A stretch of DNA of 46,033 nt from NCBI GenBank assembly GCA_938041035.1, contig CALHYX010000018.1, forward strand, positions 1-46,033, given 5' to 3'. Under the pieces are notes generated by a model. That model saw only the letters and a list, made by a program, of their open reading frames with translations. It had not been told where the DNA came from and did not search any database. A program made the translations under genes and the position numbers. This DNA comes from an uncultured Acidimicrobiales bacterium. GTDB lineage: Bacteria; Actinomycetota; Acidimicrobiia; Acidimicrobiales; SHLQ01. This document shows, piece after piece, positions 31,877-40,395 of this stretch (its first letter is position 1; the number at the start of each line of letters is the position of its first letter).

Positions 31877-34800
31877 TCACCGGAAGGTGAGACCCCGGTA
31901 CCCCTGGGCAAACCCGGCGGACTTCAACACATCGACCACCGAGGACTCCGCCACCGGGGCACCGTCGACCTTGCCGATCTCCAGCGCTCGCAACCGGCCG
32001 TCCTTGACCAGCCCGGTGAGGGCTTCGGCCCAGTCCGGCACGGTCTCGTGGCCCTCGAACGTGCTGAGCGACTTCCCGCCGCGCTCGAGGTACACAACCG
32101 GGCGACCACCGTGGAGTACGACGTAGGAACCGGCCGACCGGGCCGGCCGGCCGTCGCTGGGCGGCCAGCCGAGCGCCGCACCGAACGGTTGGGCCGGGTC
32201 GGTGGACGCGAGCAGCACCGTGGTGGTCTCGTCGTCAGGGCGTAGTCCGCGCAGCCGATCGACCGCCCCGGGAAGTGCGAACTGAGCCGCTCCAAGTCCG
32301 GCGACGAAGTAGCCCCGTCGCACCCGGCCCCGATCTTCGAGCTCTTTGAGGATGGGATAGACGCCGGCGAACCCGCCCTGGGCCCCCTCCCCCAGCGCGG
32401 TCTCCCGGGTGAGAACGCCATAGCGCTCGATCAGCTGTAACGCGCGGGCGTGGGCGATCTCGGTCGCCGTCGGTCGAGGTTCCAGTAGCGGTTCGACCAG
32501 CGACCATCGGCCCGTCGCCGTCGACGGTCCGAGCCGATGCAAGCCGCCCAGATTGGGCCGGGACCGGCGACCCCGAGCGGCGGGCCGCTTGCGTTTGGCC
32601 GCCGCCTTCTTGCGTTTGTTCAGCGCCCGAAGCGGTGCGAGCGAGTCGTTCGTGACCTCGCCCGCCCAGACGAGGTCCCACAGCGCGCCGAGGACGAGTT
32701 CGTCGTCGTAGGGAAGCCCGGCCGCCGAGACCGCCTCGACCATGTCGGGCCAGAACGAGGCCCCCCGGGTGGTCAGGAGTTCGCGCAGCGCTTCGTGATG
32801 GGGGTCCATCGGCGCACCATCGGAGGCCGAACGGGGGACGAGGAGCCCGGCCTGGTCCCGAAACATCAGGCGAACCCGACCATCGGTCGAGCCCACCGCG
32901 CCCGCCCCGACCCACACCACCTCACCGGACGTGCACAGCTCGTCGAGATCGGTCGGGCGGTAGGCCGCCATCCGGGCCGGGAGGATGTCCGCCTCGAGCG
33001 CGGAAACCGGCAGGGGCGCGCCCTGGAGGGAACCGAGCACTTCGGCCAACCCGTCAACCCCGCGTCGGGGTACCCCCACGCCCTGCCATGCGGGCAGGAA
33101 CCGGGCGAGCGTCTCCGGGTCGACGGGCTCGACCTCGCGCCGCAGCACCGCCAACGAGCGGCGGCGAAGCTGGCGCAGCACATCGTCATCGCACCACTCG
33201 CGTTCTACGCCCTCGGGTCGGAACTCGCCGCGAACGAGAACCCCGTCGGTGGTCAACCGGTCGAGCACGGGTCGCACCCGTTCGACGGTGGTGCCGTACC
33301 GGCGGGCGACCTGGTCGGCGAGGAACGGGCCGTGCGTGCTCGCGTAGCGGCGAACCAGATCGCCGAGGGGATCGTCGACCGGGTCGGTGAACACCGCGGG
33401 CAGGCCCACCGGGATGGGGATGCCCAGCGCGTCGCGCAACCGGCCGGCATCCTCGGCGGTTGCGTAACGTTGCTCCTTGCCGGAGCCGGTCGCCCCTTCA
33501 CCGCTCGCGGCCATGCCAACCTCGATGACCCGGCGGTCGGCTACCAGCTGATCGAGGATGGGGCGGGGATCGAGTTCGTCGGAGGTGCGCATGTCGATCT
33601 CGACTTCGGTCAACGGGCCGAGCAAACGCAGGAGGTCGTGCAGCTCGTCGCCATCGCGGGCCCGCCATCCGTCGGTCAACCGCTGAAGCTGCAGCTCCAG
33701 GTCGGCGAGGACGCCCGGGTCGAGCAGCTCGCGCAGTTCTTCGGCCCCGAGCAGGTCGCGCAGCAGGTCGCGATCGAGGGCCAGCGCGGCGGCCCGCCGT
33801 TCCGCGAGCGGCGCGTCGCCCTCGTACATGTACACCGCGATCCAGCCGAAGATCAGCGATTGGGCGAACGGCGAAGCCTTGGGCGAGTCGACGCTCACCA
33901 CCCGGATCTTCCGGGTGCCGAGGTCGGCCTGGACCTGCTTCAGCGCGGGTAGGTCGAAGACATCGTTGATGCACTCGCGCGTGGCCTCGAGCAACATCGG
34001 GAACGTCGGATACTTGGCCGCGACCGTCAACAGGTCAGCGGCGCGCTGACGTTGTTGCCACAGCGGCGTGCGCTGGTCGGGACGGCGGCGCGGTAGCAGC
34101 AGGGCGCGGGCCGAGCATTCCCGAAACCGGGCGGCGAACATGGCGGTGTTGGGCAGGTGGCCGATGACGATCTCGTCGATTTCCTCCGGAGTGAAGATCA
34201 GCTCGTCGGCCAGCAGTTCGTCGATGGCTTCGGGCAGGCGGAGCACGATGCCGTCATCGCTCCACATCATCTCGACCTCCTGACCCCACAGATCGCCGAG
34301 CCGCGACTGCAGCGCCATCGCCCACGGCGCGTGCACCTGCGCCCCAAAGGGAGACAGAACGCACACCCGCCAGTCACCGATCTCGTCGCGAAAGCGCTCG
34401 ACGACGATCGTGCGGTCGTCGGGTAGCACCCCGGTGGCCTCAACCTGTTCGTCGAGATACGCCAGCAGGTTGGTGGCGGCGAGTTCGTCGAGACCGTGCT
34501 CGTCGCGCAGACGGCGGTGGCCGTCGCCGGTGCGAATCGTGCGCAGAAACTCCCCGATCGCCCGTCCCAGTTCGAGGGGTCGACCGGGCCCGTCGCCGTG
34601 CCAGAACGGCATCTTGCCCGGCTCACCCGGGGCCGGGGTGACGATGACCCGCTCGAACGTGATGTCCTGAATGCGCCAGGTCGAGGCGCCGAGCAGGAAG
34701 GTCTCGCCCGGCCGGCTCTCGTAGACCATCTCCTCGTCCAACTCGCCGACGCGGGTGCCATCGGGCAGGAAGACGCCGAAGAGGCCGCGGTCGGGAATGG

Positions 34801-36466
34801 TGCCGCTGTTGGTGACCGCGAGCCGCTGAGCACCCTTGCGGCCCCGCACCACCCCCTCGACGCGGTCCCACACGATTCGCGGCCGCAGCTCGCGAAACTC
34901 CTCCGAGGGGTACCGCCCGGACAACAGGTCGAGGATGTTCTCGAACACGTCGTCGGAGAGCTCGGCAAAATTTGCCGAGCCGCGCACCACGCGGAGCAGA
35001 TCGGCGACCTCCCAGTCGTCGAGCGCGCACATCGCCACCACGTGTTGGGCCAGCACGTCGACGGGGTTGCGCGGATAGTGCGTTTCCTCGATGAGCCCGG
35101 CGTGCATGCGCTGCACGACCACGGCCGCCTCAACGAGGTCGGCCCGGTGTTTGGGGAAGAGCTTGCCCCGACTGGCCGAGCCCACTTGATGCCCGGCCCG
35201 GCCGATGCGCTGGAGTCCGCGCGAGACCGCTCCGGGCGACTCGACCTGGACGACGAGATCGACGGCTCCCATGTCGATACCGAGCTCGAGTGAGCTGGTG
35301 GCGACCAACCCCTTGAGTCGGCCCGACTTCAACTGGTCCTCGATCTCGAGTCGCTTCTCGCGCGACAGCGATCCGTGATGGGCCCGCACCAGCACGTTGT
35401 CGTCGTCGACCTCGGGCGAGGTTCCGTGGTTGTCGGGGGGTTCGTCGGCGGCGCGTCGGTCGTCGGGCTCTTCGGCGAGTTCGTTGAGCCGGGTGGCCAG
35501 GCGCTCGGCCAGCCGCCGGGCATTCACGAACACGAGGGTGGATTGGTTCTGTTGGATGAGGTCGAGCAGATGCGGATGCATCGCCGGCCAGATGCTGCGG
35601 CGGGCCGGACCGGCCGCTGCGGCCCCGGCCTGGGGGTCCTCGGTGACCTGACCGAGATCGCCCATGTCCTCGACCGGGACCACCACCTCGATCTCGAGTT
35701 CTTTGGTGATTCCGGCGTCGACGATGGTGACCGGCCGGGCCCGCATCGGCGTCGCGTCGACCGCGGTGCCGGTGACGGTATCGGCGCGGCTCGGGTCGGG
35801 CTCGTTGCCACCGAGGAATCGGGCGATCTCCTCGAGCGGTCGTTGGGTGGCCGACAGGCCGATGCGCTGGGGGGAGTGTTCGCAGAGGTCGTCGAGCCGT
35901 TCGAGGCTCAGCGACAGGTGGGCCCCGCGCTTGGTGCCCGCCAGGGCGTGGATCTCGTCGATGATCACCGCCTCGACCCCCAGCAGGGTCTCGCGGGCGC
36001 GCGAGGTGAGCATGAGGTACAGCGACTCGGGCGTCGTGATCAGGACGTCCGGCGGATTGCGCACCAGCTGACGACGCTCGTTCGCCGGCGTGTCACCGGT
36101 GCGCATTCCAACGGTGGGTGGGTGGAGCTCGTGTCCGAGCCGTTCCGCGGCCAGGGCGATGCCGCGCAGCGGCGAACGCAGGTTCTTCTCGACGTCGACC
36201 GCCAGGGCCCGCAGCGGGGAGATGTACAGCACACGGGTGCGCAGCTCGCGCTCGGGCACCGGTGCCGTCGCCAGCTGGTCGATGCCCCAGAGAAACGCCG
36301 CCAGGGTCTTGCCCGAGCCGGTCGGGGCCAGGATGAGGCTGTGGTCGCCGCCGGCGATCGCCGGCCACCCGAGGGACTGGGCGCGGGTGGGTTCGGGAAA
36401 GCTGGTCTCGAACCAGGTGCGTACGGGTTCGCTGAACGGGGTCAGCGGGTTCGATGTCGGTCCCAC
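31877..36466 (-). CDS. lhr: Lhr-type DEAD/DEAH-box ATP-dependent helicase
   Basis: 1529 residues from GTG 36466, the length of full Lhr. The motor has Q-motif-like PTRAQSLGWPAI, Walker A APTGSGKT (47-54), Walker B DEIH, SAT motif, and the domain-2 motifs VFVNARR and QRIGRAGHQVG. The Lhr-specific winged-helix and beta-barrel region follows, then the long C-terminal domain (from about residue 900) found in actinobacterial and gamma-proteobacterial Lhr. It translocates 3' to 5' on single-stranded DNA and is damage-inducible in mycobacteria; some C-terminal domains carry uracil glycosylase activity. TAGCGT 6 nt before the start suggests a leaderless mRNA. It converges on the hydrolase gene. Confidence 0.95.
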   Translation of the reverse strand: MGPTSNPLTPFSEPVRTWFETSFPEPTRAQSLGWPAIAGGDHSLILAPTGSGKTLAAFLWGIDQLATAPVPERELRTRVLYISPLRALAVDVEKNLRSPLRGIALAAERLGHELHPPTVGMRTGDTPANERRQLVRNPPDVLITTPESLYLMLTSRARETLLGVEAVIIDEIHALAGTKRGAHLSLSLERLDDLCEHSPQRIGLSATQRPLEEIARFLGGNEPDPSRADTVTGTAVDATPMRARPVTIVDAGITKELEIEVVVPVEDMGDLGQVTEDPQAGAAAAGPARRSIWPAMHPHLLDLIQQNQSTLVFVNARRLAERLATRLNELAEEPDDRRAADEPPDNHGTSPEVDDDNVLVRAHHGSLSREKRLEIEDQLKSGRLKGLVATSSLELGIDMGAVDLVVQVESPGAVSRGLQRIGRAGHQVGSASRGKLFPKHRADLVEAAVVVQRMHAGLIEETHYPRNPVDVLAQHVVAMCALDDWEVADLLRVVRGSANFAELSDDVFENILDLLSGRYPSEEFRELRPRIVWDRVEGVVRGRKGAQRLAVTNSGTIPDRGLFGVFLPDGTRVGELDEEMVYESRPGETFLLGASTWRIQDITFERVIVTPAPGEPGKMPFWHGDGPGRPLELGRAIGEFLRTIRTGDGHRRLRDEHGLDELAATNLLAYLDEQVEATGVLPDDRTIVVERFRDEIGDWRVCVLSPFGAQVHAPWAMALQSRLGDLWGQEVEMMWSDDGIVLRLPEAIDELLADELIFTPEEIDEIVIGHLPNTAMFAARFRECSARALLLPRRRPDQRTPLWQQRQRAADLLTVAAKYPTFPMLLEATRECINDVFDLPALKQVQADLGTRKIRVVSVDSPKASPFAQSLIFGWIAVYMYEGDAPLAERRAAALALDRDLLRDLLGAEELRELLDPGVLADLELQLQRLTDGWRARDGDELHDLLRLLGPLTEVEIDMRTSDELDPRPILDQLVADRRVIEVGMAASGEGATGSGKEQRYATAEDAGRLRDALGIPIPVGLPAVFTDPVDDPLGDLVRRYASTHGPFLADQVARRYGTTVERVRPVLDRLTTDGVLVRGEFRPEGVEREWCDDDVLRQLRRRSLAVLRREVEPVDPETLARFLPAWQGVGVPRRGVDGLAEVLGSLQGAPLPVSALEADILPARMAAYRPTDLDELCTSGEVVWVGAGAVGSTDGRVRLMFRDQAGLLVPRSASDGAPMDPHHEALRELLTTRGASFWPDMVEAVSAAGLPYDDELVLGALWDLVWAGEVTNDSLAPLRALNKRKKAAAKRKRPAARGRRSRPNLGGLHRLGPSTATGRWSLVEPLLEPRPTATEIAHARALQLIERYGVLTRETALGEGAQGGFAGVYPILKELEDRGRVRRGYFVAGLGAAQFALPGAVDRLRGLRPDDETTTVLLASTDPAQPFGAALGWPPSDGRPARSAGSYVVLHGGRPVVYLERGGKSLSTFEGHETVPDWAEALTGLVKDGRLRALEIGKVDGAPVAESSVVDVLKSAGFAQGYRGLTFR

Positions 36467-36472
36467 GCCCCC

Positions 36473-36478
36473 ACGCTA
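36473..36478 (-). promoter_or_regulatory. Candidate -10 hexamer TAGCGT of lhr
   Basis: TAGCGT ends 6 nt before GTG 36466, with an all-G run between and no other translation signal. Confidence 0.5.
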
Positions 36479-36509
36479 CCCAGGGCCCGAGACACGCCCC
36501 AGTCGCGCC

Positions 36510-36563
36510 AAAAAGGCCAGAGCCCGGATCCACTGGCTTCGTTGCCAGCGGACCCGGGGCTCT
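36510..36563 (-). terminator. Intrinsic terminator of the small antitoxin-like gene
   Basis: On the minus strand AGAGCCCCGGGTCCGCTGGC pairs with GCCAGTGGATCCGGGCTCT over about 19 positions with two mismatches and one bulge, around a short AACGAA loop, followed by GGCC and a run of five T (36510-36514). It lies about 105 nt after the stop of the 36666-36857 gene and before the lhr start, insulating lhr. Confidence 0.8.
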
Positions 36564-36610
36564 GAGTAAATCCGTAGAAGGCGGGCGGGATCACCAACTA
36601 CGGACGTCTT

Positions 36611-36662
36611 GCTCAGCGGGGGTCATCGGTGGGGGAACCGGGACCCGCTCCGCTGAGCGGGT
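36611..36662 (-). repeat. Two competing inverted repeats in the 3' untranslated region
   Basis: ACCCGCT (36643-36649) pairs with AGCGGGT (36656-36662) directly after the stop codon of the small gene. The same segment CCGCTGAGC (36650-36658) also pairs with GCTCAGCGG (36611-36619), so two alternative stems exclude each other. Confidence 0.6.
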
Positions 36663-36665
36663 GGC

Positions 36666-36857
36666 TTAGGCTTCTTCGCCGCCACCACCGGGGATCTTGT
36701 CGGCGAGGCCTTCGGCCTGAGCGATGCCGTCATCGATCTTTTCGGAAAGTCCCTCGGGGATCTTGTCCTTCACCGCGTCGGGAAGCGCACCCTCGGCCTT
36801 TTCTTTCATTTCGCCGGCCTTGCCGGCGAGGTCCTTGGCGTTGTCCATAAGTCCCAC
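36666..36857 (-). CDS. 63-residue Lys/Asp-rich helical protein, Rv0909/MT0933-antitoxin-like
   Basis: Start GTG 36857 is favoured by GAGGAG 7 nt upstream; ATG 36848 lies three codons later. The sequence VGLMDNAKDLAGKAGEMKEKAEGA resembles the N-terminus GL-x-D-KAK-LAGKA of the short actinobacterial proteins filed as MT0933-type antitoxins, and is also similar in composition to CsbD stress proteins. The rest is a Lys/Glu/Ile helix with KDKIPEGLSEKIDDG and a Gly-rich end. There is no adjacent toxin gene, so an antitoxin role is doubtful; a stress-related small protein is equally likely. It has its own strong Shine-Dalgarno and a strong intrinsic terminator, the marks of a well-expressed monocistronic gene. 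Confidence 0.7.
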   Translation of the reverse strand: MGLMDNAKDLAGKAGEMKEKAEGALPDAVKDKIPEGLSEKIDDGIAQAEGLADKIPGGGGEEA

Positions 36858-36982
36858 GTGTGTCTCCTCAGAGTCGGGGGTTTGAATGCAGAAGCGAGCA
36901 CTGCGTTGCGTTGCCCGCATCACAGTATGGACGCACGAGGAGCGCGAGAAGTTGCAAACTTTCGCGGTTTCGCTTCGAAAAG

Positions 36983-39133
36983 TTATGACGTTCGTTGGGA
37001 CAAGAAGTCCGGAAGCGGCGCTTCGTGCACCAGCGTCATGCGTTTCGTAGCCCGGGTCAGCGCCACGTACAACGAGCGGGCACCCTGAGCTTCGTCGACC
37101 AGTATCCGCGCCGGCTCCACCACGATCGCCGAGTCGACCTCGAGGCCCTTGACCAACCCGACCGGAACGACCGTGAGTTGATGGTTCAGCCCCGACCGGG
37201 TGGCCAGGCCAAACTCCATACCCGCTTCGGTCAGCGCCTCGTGGACGGATTCGGTGAGTGCGGTCGGCACGATCAAGGACACGTTGCCCGTGCCGATCAA
37301 CGTCAGTTCGCGGCGGGCGGCGTCGACCGCGGTCGCCAACAGCGTGCCCTCGCCCGGCGCTCGAATCACCGCCGGGGCATCGCCACCCTGGCGAATCGAC
37401 TCCGGGGGAATGAGGTCCGGTGCCGCGCGGGTGAGGGCTCGAGCGGCCAGCGTCATCAACGGTGTGGGTATGCGATAACCGATGGTGAGCTCCCGTCGCT
37501 GCGGCTCCCGGCGTTGCGGCAGGTGTTCGAGAATCTCCTCCCAGTCGTCGTGGGCCCATGCGCTCGTGGCCTGAGCGATATCGCCCACGATGGTCATCGA
37601 GCCGTTGAGCGATCGGCGGTCGAGCATCCGCAGCTCCATCGGGGAAAGATCCTGCGCTTCGTCGACCACGATGTGGCCGTAGGTGCGAACGGCATCGGCG
37701 TCGCGTTGGCCGGGGCGAAAGCCGAGCAGGGCACGAGCCTCGTCGAGAATCGGTGCGTCGGGGAGCTTCCACACGACCGTGCGGTGGTGCGACCGTTCGC
37801 GGTGCAGCAGCTCGATCTCGGCGTCGGGGACGAGGCCGCGACCCGCGGCGCGCAGCAACGCTTTGGATCCGTAGAGGTCGTGTACCAACTCCGCCGGGCT
37901 GAGCAGGGGCCACATCCACTCGAGCGCAGCCCGCACGTCGGGATGCCAACGCAGCCGTTCGGCTACCGCGTGGGCGCTGGTCTCCTCGCGAGCACTCAAC
38001 GCCAGGTGGGCGAACACCTCGTCCAGCACGAAGCGGCGGGCGGCGTTGTGGGTGCGGTAGCGCCGCCGGGCCTGACCGATGATCCATTCGCTCTCGGCGA
38101 CGGTCAACCGGAGGCGTTGCAGCCCAAAGCCGACGACGAGATCGTCGCGCAGCGCTCGCTGTCTGTGCCGCACCGCCCGGCGCAGCACGTCGGTCATCAC
38201 CAGGTCGCCCTTCAGCCGGGCGACCGGTTGCGGTTCGAGCCCGTCCAGGCCCACCGAGGGGGACAAGAGATCGCCGAGCGTCGCCACCTCGACCCCGGCC
38301 TCGCCGAGCGACGGCAGCACCTGCTCGATGTAGGCGAGGAAGAGGCGGTTGGGGCCGACGACCAGGACCCCCTGACCGTCGAGCGGGAACCGATGGGTGT
38401 AGAGCAGGTACGCGGCCCGGTGCAGCGCGACCACCGTCTTGCCGGTGCCGGGGCCACCCTGCACCACCATGACCCCGGGCAACGGCGCGCGGATGATCTC
38501 GTCCTGTTCGCCCTGAATGGTGGCGACGATGTCGCCCAGTCGACCGGTTCGGGCTGTTTCGAGGGCGGCGATCAGCGCGCCTTCACCCTTCAGCTTGCCG
38601 CGCCCGTGTTCGTCGTCGAGGCGCGACAGGTCGCCAAACAACTCGTCTTCGATACCGAGCAGGGTGCGCCCGCGCACCGCAAACTGCCGGCGGCGGCTCA
38701 ACCCCATCGGGACGGTGCCGGTGGCTCGGTAGAACGCCTCGGCGATGGGGGCCCGCCAGTCGACGACGACGGGATCGTGATGCTCGTCCCAGACCGCGAG
38801 CCGGCCGATATGGAACGAATCATCGCCGGACTCCTCGTCGTAGTCGATCCGCCCGAACACCAGGGCCGCGGAACCCACCTCGAGCCGCTGCAGGCGCTGC
38901 GAGACGGACTCGGCGATCACATCGCGTTCAAAGCGCGCCTGGTTGGTGCCACCACGGCCGGATTCCACCATGCCCGTGAGCCGTTCGGCCAGAGTCCGAG
39001 CGTTTTCCAGACACGCATACGCATGGTCGATGTGGGCCTGTTCGGCGGTGAGTTCGGCGTCGATGATGGGCTCCGTGCGACAACGGGACGGGGTTACCGG
39101 ACCGGGAATTCGGCCTTTTTGGTAGCCGACCAT
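36983..39133 (-). CDS. UvrD-like HelD-type helicase/ATPase
   Basis: 716 residues from ATG 39133 (no clear ribosome site; start uncertain). The N-terminus is a coiled-coil arm (AEQAHIDHAYACLENARTLAERL), followed by the split UvrD-like ATPase: Walker A GGPGTGKT, VDEAQDLSPMELRML (Walker B), and C-terminal VPVGLVKGLEVDSAI and LYVALTRAT motifs. The GRIDYDEESGDDSFHIGRL and VVDWRAPIAEAFYRAT segments are typical of HelD. HelD binds RNA polymerase and frees stalled or antibiotic-bound enzyme. It lies divergent to hemE and downstream of the antitoxin-like gene in opposite order. Confidence 0.9.
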   Translation of the reverse strand: MVGYQKGRIPGPVTPSRCRTEPIIDAELTAEQAHIDHAYACLENARTLAERLTGMVESGRGGTNQARFERDVIAESVSQRLQRLEVGSAALVFGRIDYDEESGDDSFHIGRLAVWDEHHDPVVVDWRAPIAEAFYRATGTVPMGLSRRRQFAVRGRTLLGIEDELFGDLSRLDDEHGRGKLKGEGALIAALETARTGRLGDIVATIQGEQDEIIRAPLPGVMVVQGGPGTGKTVVALHRAAYLLYTHRFPLDGQGVLVVGPNRLFLAYIEQVLPSLGEAGVEVATLGDLLSPSVGLDGLEPQPVARLKGDLVMTDVLRRAVRHRQRALRDDLVVGFGLQRLRLTVAESEWIIGQARRRYRTHNAARRFVLDEVFAHLALSAREETSAHAVAERLRWHPDVRAALEWMWPLLSPAELVHDLYGSKALLRAAGRGLVPDAEIELLHRERSHHRTVVWKLPDAPILDEARALLGFRPGQRDADAVRTYGHIVVDEAQDLSPMELRMLDRRSLNGSMTIVGDIAQATSAWAHDDWEEILEHLPQRREPQRRELTIGYRIPTPLMTLAARALTRAAPDLIPPESIRQGGDAPAVIRAPGEGTLLATAVDAARRELTLIGTGNVSLIVPTALTESVHEALTEAGMEFGLATRSGLNHQLTVVPVGLVKGLEVDSAIVVEPARILVDEAQGARSLYVALTRATKRMTLVHEAPLPDFLSQRTS

Positions 39134-39288
39134 GCTAACCGGGTTCGCGCCGCAACCCGCAGGCAGCAGGCCGGACGAACACGCCGGAAGAGTACGGCCG
39201 GACGACGACCGCCGGATTGCACCCGACTGGCGCGACGGGATCGCTGGCGGACGCCGCCGCCGGTGGCGATCGCCGGACGGGCCGCCGC

Positions 39289-39294
39289 TACGGT
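39289..39294 (+). promoter_or_regulatory. Candidate -10 hexamer TACGGT of hemE
   Basis: TACGGT ends 6 nt before GTG 39301 and decides this start over the longer open frame from 39217. Confidence 0.5.
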
Positions 39295-39300
39295 TGTCGG

Positions 39301-40395
39301 GTGAGCACTGACGGTTCCACCACCCCCCGTTCCGAGCCGACTCCCGGATCGGATTCGGCACCCTCGCCGTTTCTCGACGCCTGCGCCGGGCGACCCGCCA
39401 GCCGGGTGCCGGTGTGGTTCATGCGCCAAGCCGGGCGGTCACTGCCGGAGTATCTGGCGGTGCGGGGCGACGGCAGCATTCTCGACGCCATCGCCAACCC
39501 CGACCTGTCGACCGAAATTACGCTGCAGCCGGTCCGCCGCTACGGCGTCGACGCCGCCATCTTGTTCTCCGACATCGTGGTGCCGCTGCACTGCATTGGC
39601 TTCGGTGTCGATGTCGTGCCGGGCGTCGGCCCGGTGATCGAACAGCCGATCTCGTCGGCGGCCGACGTCGCTCGCATCCGACCGCTCGAACCCGAGGTCG
39701 ACACCGCTCACGTACTCCAGACGGTGCGCAACCTCGTCGCCGAACTCTCGGTGCCCTTGATCGGCTTTGCCGGGGCGCCGTTCACCGTGGCCAGCTACGC
39801 CATCGAGGGAGCACCCTCGCGCACGTACTCGAAGACCAAGTCGATGATGCACGCGGAACCGATCGTGTGGTTCGACCTGCTCGACCGATTGGCCGACCTG
39901 GCCATCGCCTCCCTGCGTTCCCAGGTCGAGGCCGGTGCTCAGGCCGTGCAGCTCTTCGACTCCTGGGCGGGGGCGCTGAGCGAAGCCGACTACCGGCGGT
40001 TCGTGCTGCCGGCCAGCACCCGGGTGTTCGACGCGGTCGCCGACCTCGGCGTGCCCCGCATCCACTTCGGCGTCGGCACCGGCGAGTTGCTCACCGCCAT
40101 GGGCGATGCCGGCCCCGAGGTCGTCGGGGTCGACTGGCGGGTCCCGCTGTCCGAGGCTCGCCGCCGGGTGCCGAAGGCGCTCGCGTTGCAGGGCAACCTC
40201 GATCCAGCCGTGTGCCGCGCCCCGTGGGAGGTCGTCGAGCGCGAAACCCGCCGGGTCCTAGCCGACAACGACGGCCATCCCGGTCACATCTTCAACCTGG
40301 GCCACGGCGTTACCCCGGACCTCGACCCGGCCATCCTCGAACAGGTGGTGGAGTTGGTGCACCGCGAGGGTCGCACCGACGGCCCGACCGCATGA
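39301..40395 (+). CDS. hemE: Uroporphyrinogen III decarboxylase
   Basis: 364 residues from GTG 39301. After a short Ser/Pro leader the sequence begins FLDACAGRPASRVPVWFMRQAGR, the family signature with the two substrate-binding Arg residues; ILFSDIVVPL carries the catalytic Asp, and GFAGAPFTVASYAIEG and FNLGHGVTPDLDP complete the fold. HemE converts uroporphyrinogen III to coproporphyrinogen III in heme synthesis. Its stop overlaps the hemY start by four bases (ATGA), so the pair is translationally coupled. The GTG is 6 nt after a TACGGT hexamer. Confidence 0.97.
   Translation: MSTDGSTTPRSEPTPGSDSAPSPFLDACAGRPASRVPVWFMRQAGRSLPEYLAVRGDGSILDAIANPDLSTEITLQPVRRYGVDAAILFSDIVVPLHCIGFGVDVVPGVGPVIEQPISSAADVARIRPLEPEVDTAHVLQTVRNLVAELSVPLIGFAGAPFTVASYAIEGAPSRTYSKTKSMMHAEPIVWFDLLDRLADLAIASLRSQVEAGAQAVQLFDSWAGALSEADYRRFVLPASTRVFDAVADLGVPRIHFGVGTGELLTAMGDAGPEVVGVDWRVPLSEARRRVPKALALQGNLDPAVCRAPWEVVERETRRVLADNDGHPGHIFNLGHGVTPDLDPAILEQVVELVHREGRTDGPTA

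Noticed and set aside
39134..39300. Longer N-terminus of HelD and hemE across their shared spacer
   Set aside because: The extra residues are Arg/Gly/Pro-rich low complexity on both strands and the hemE start is fixed by the hexamer at 39289.
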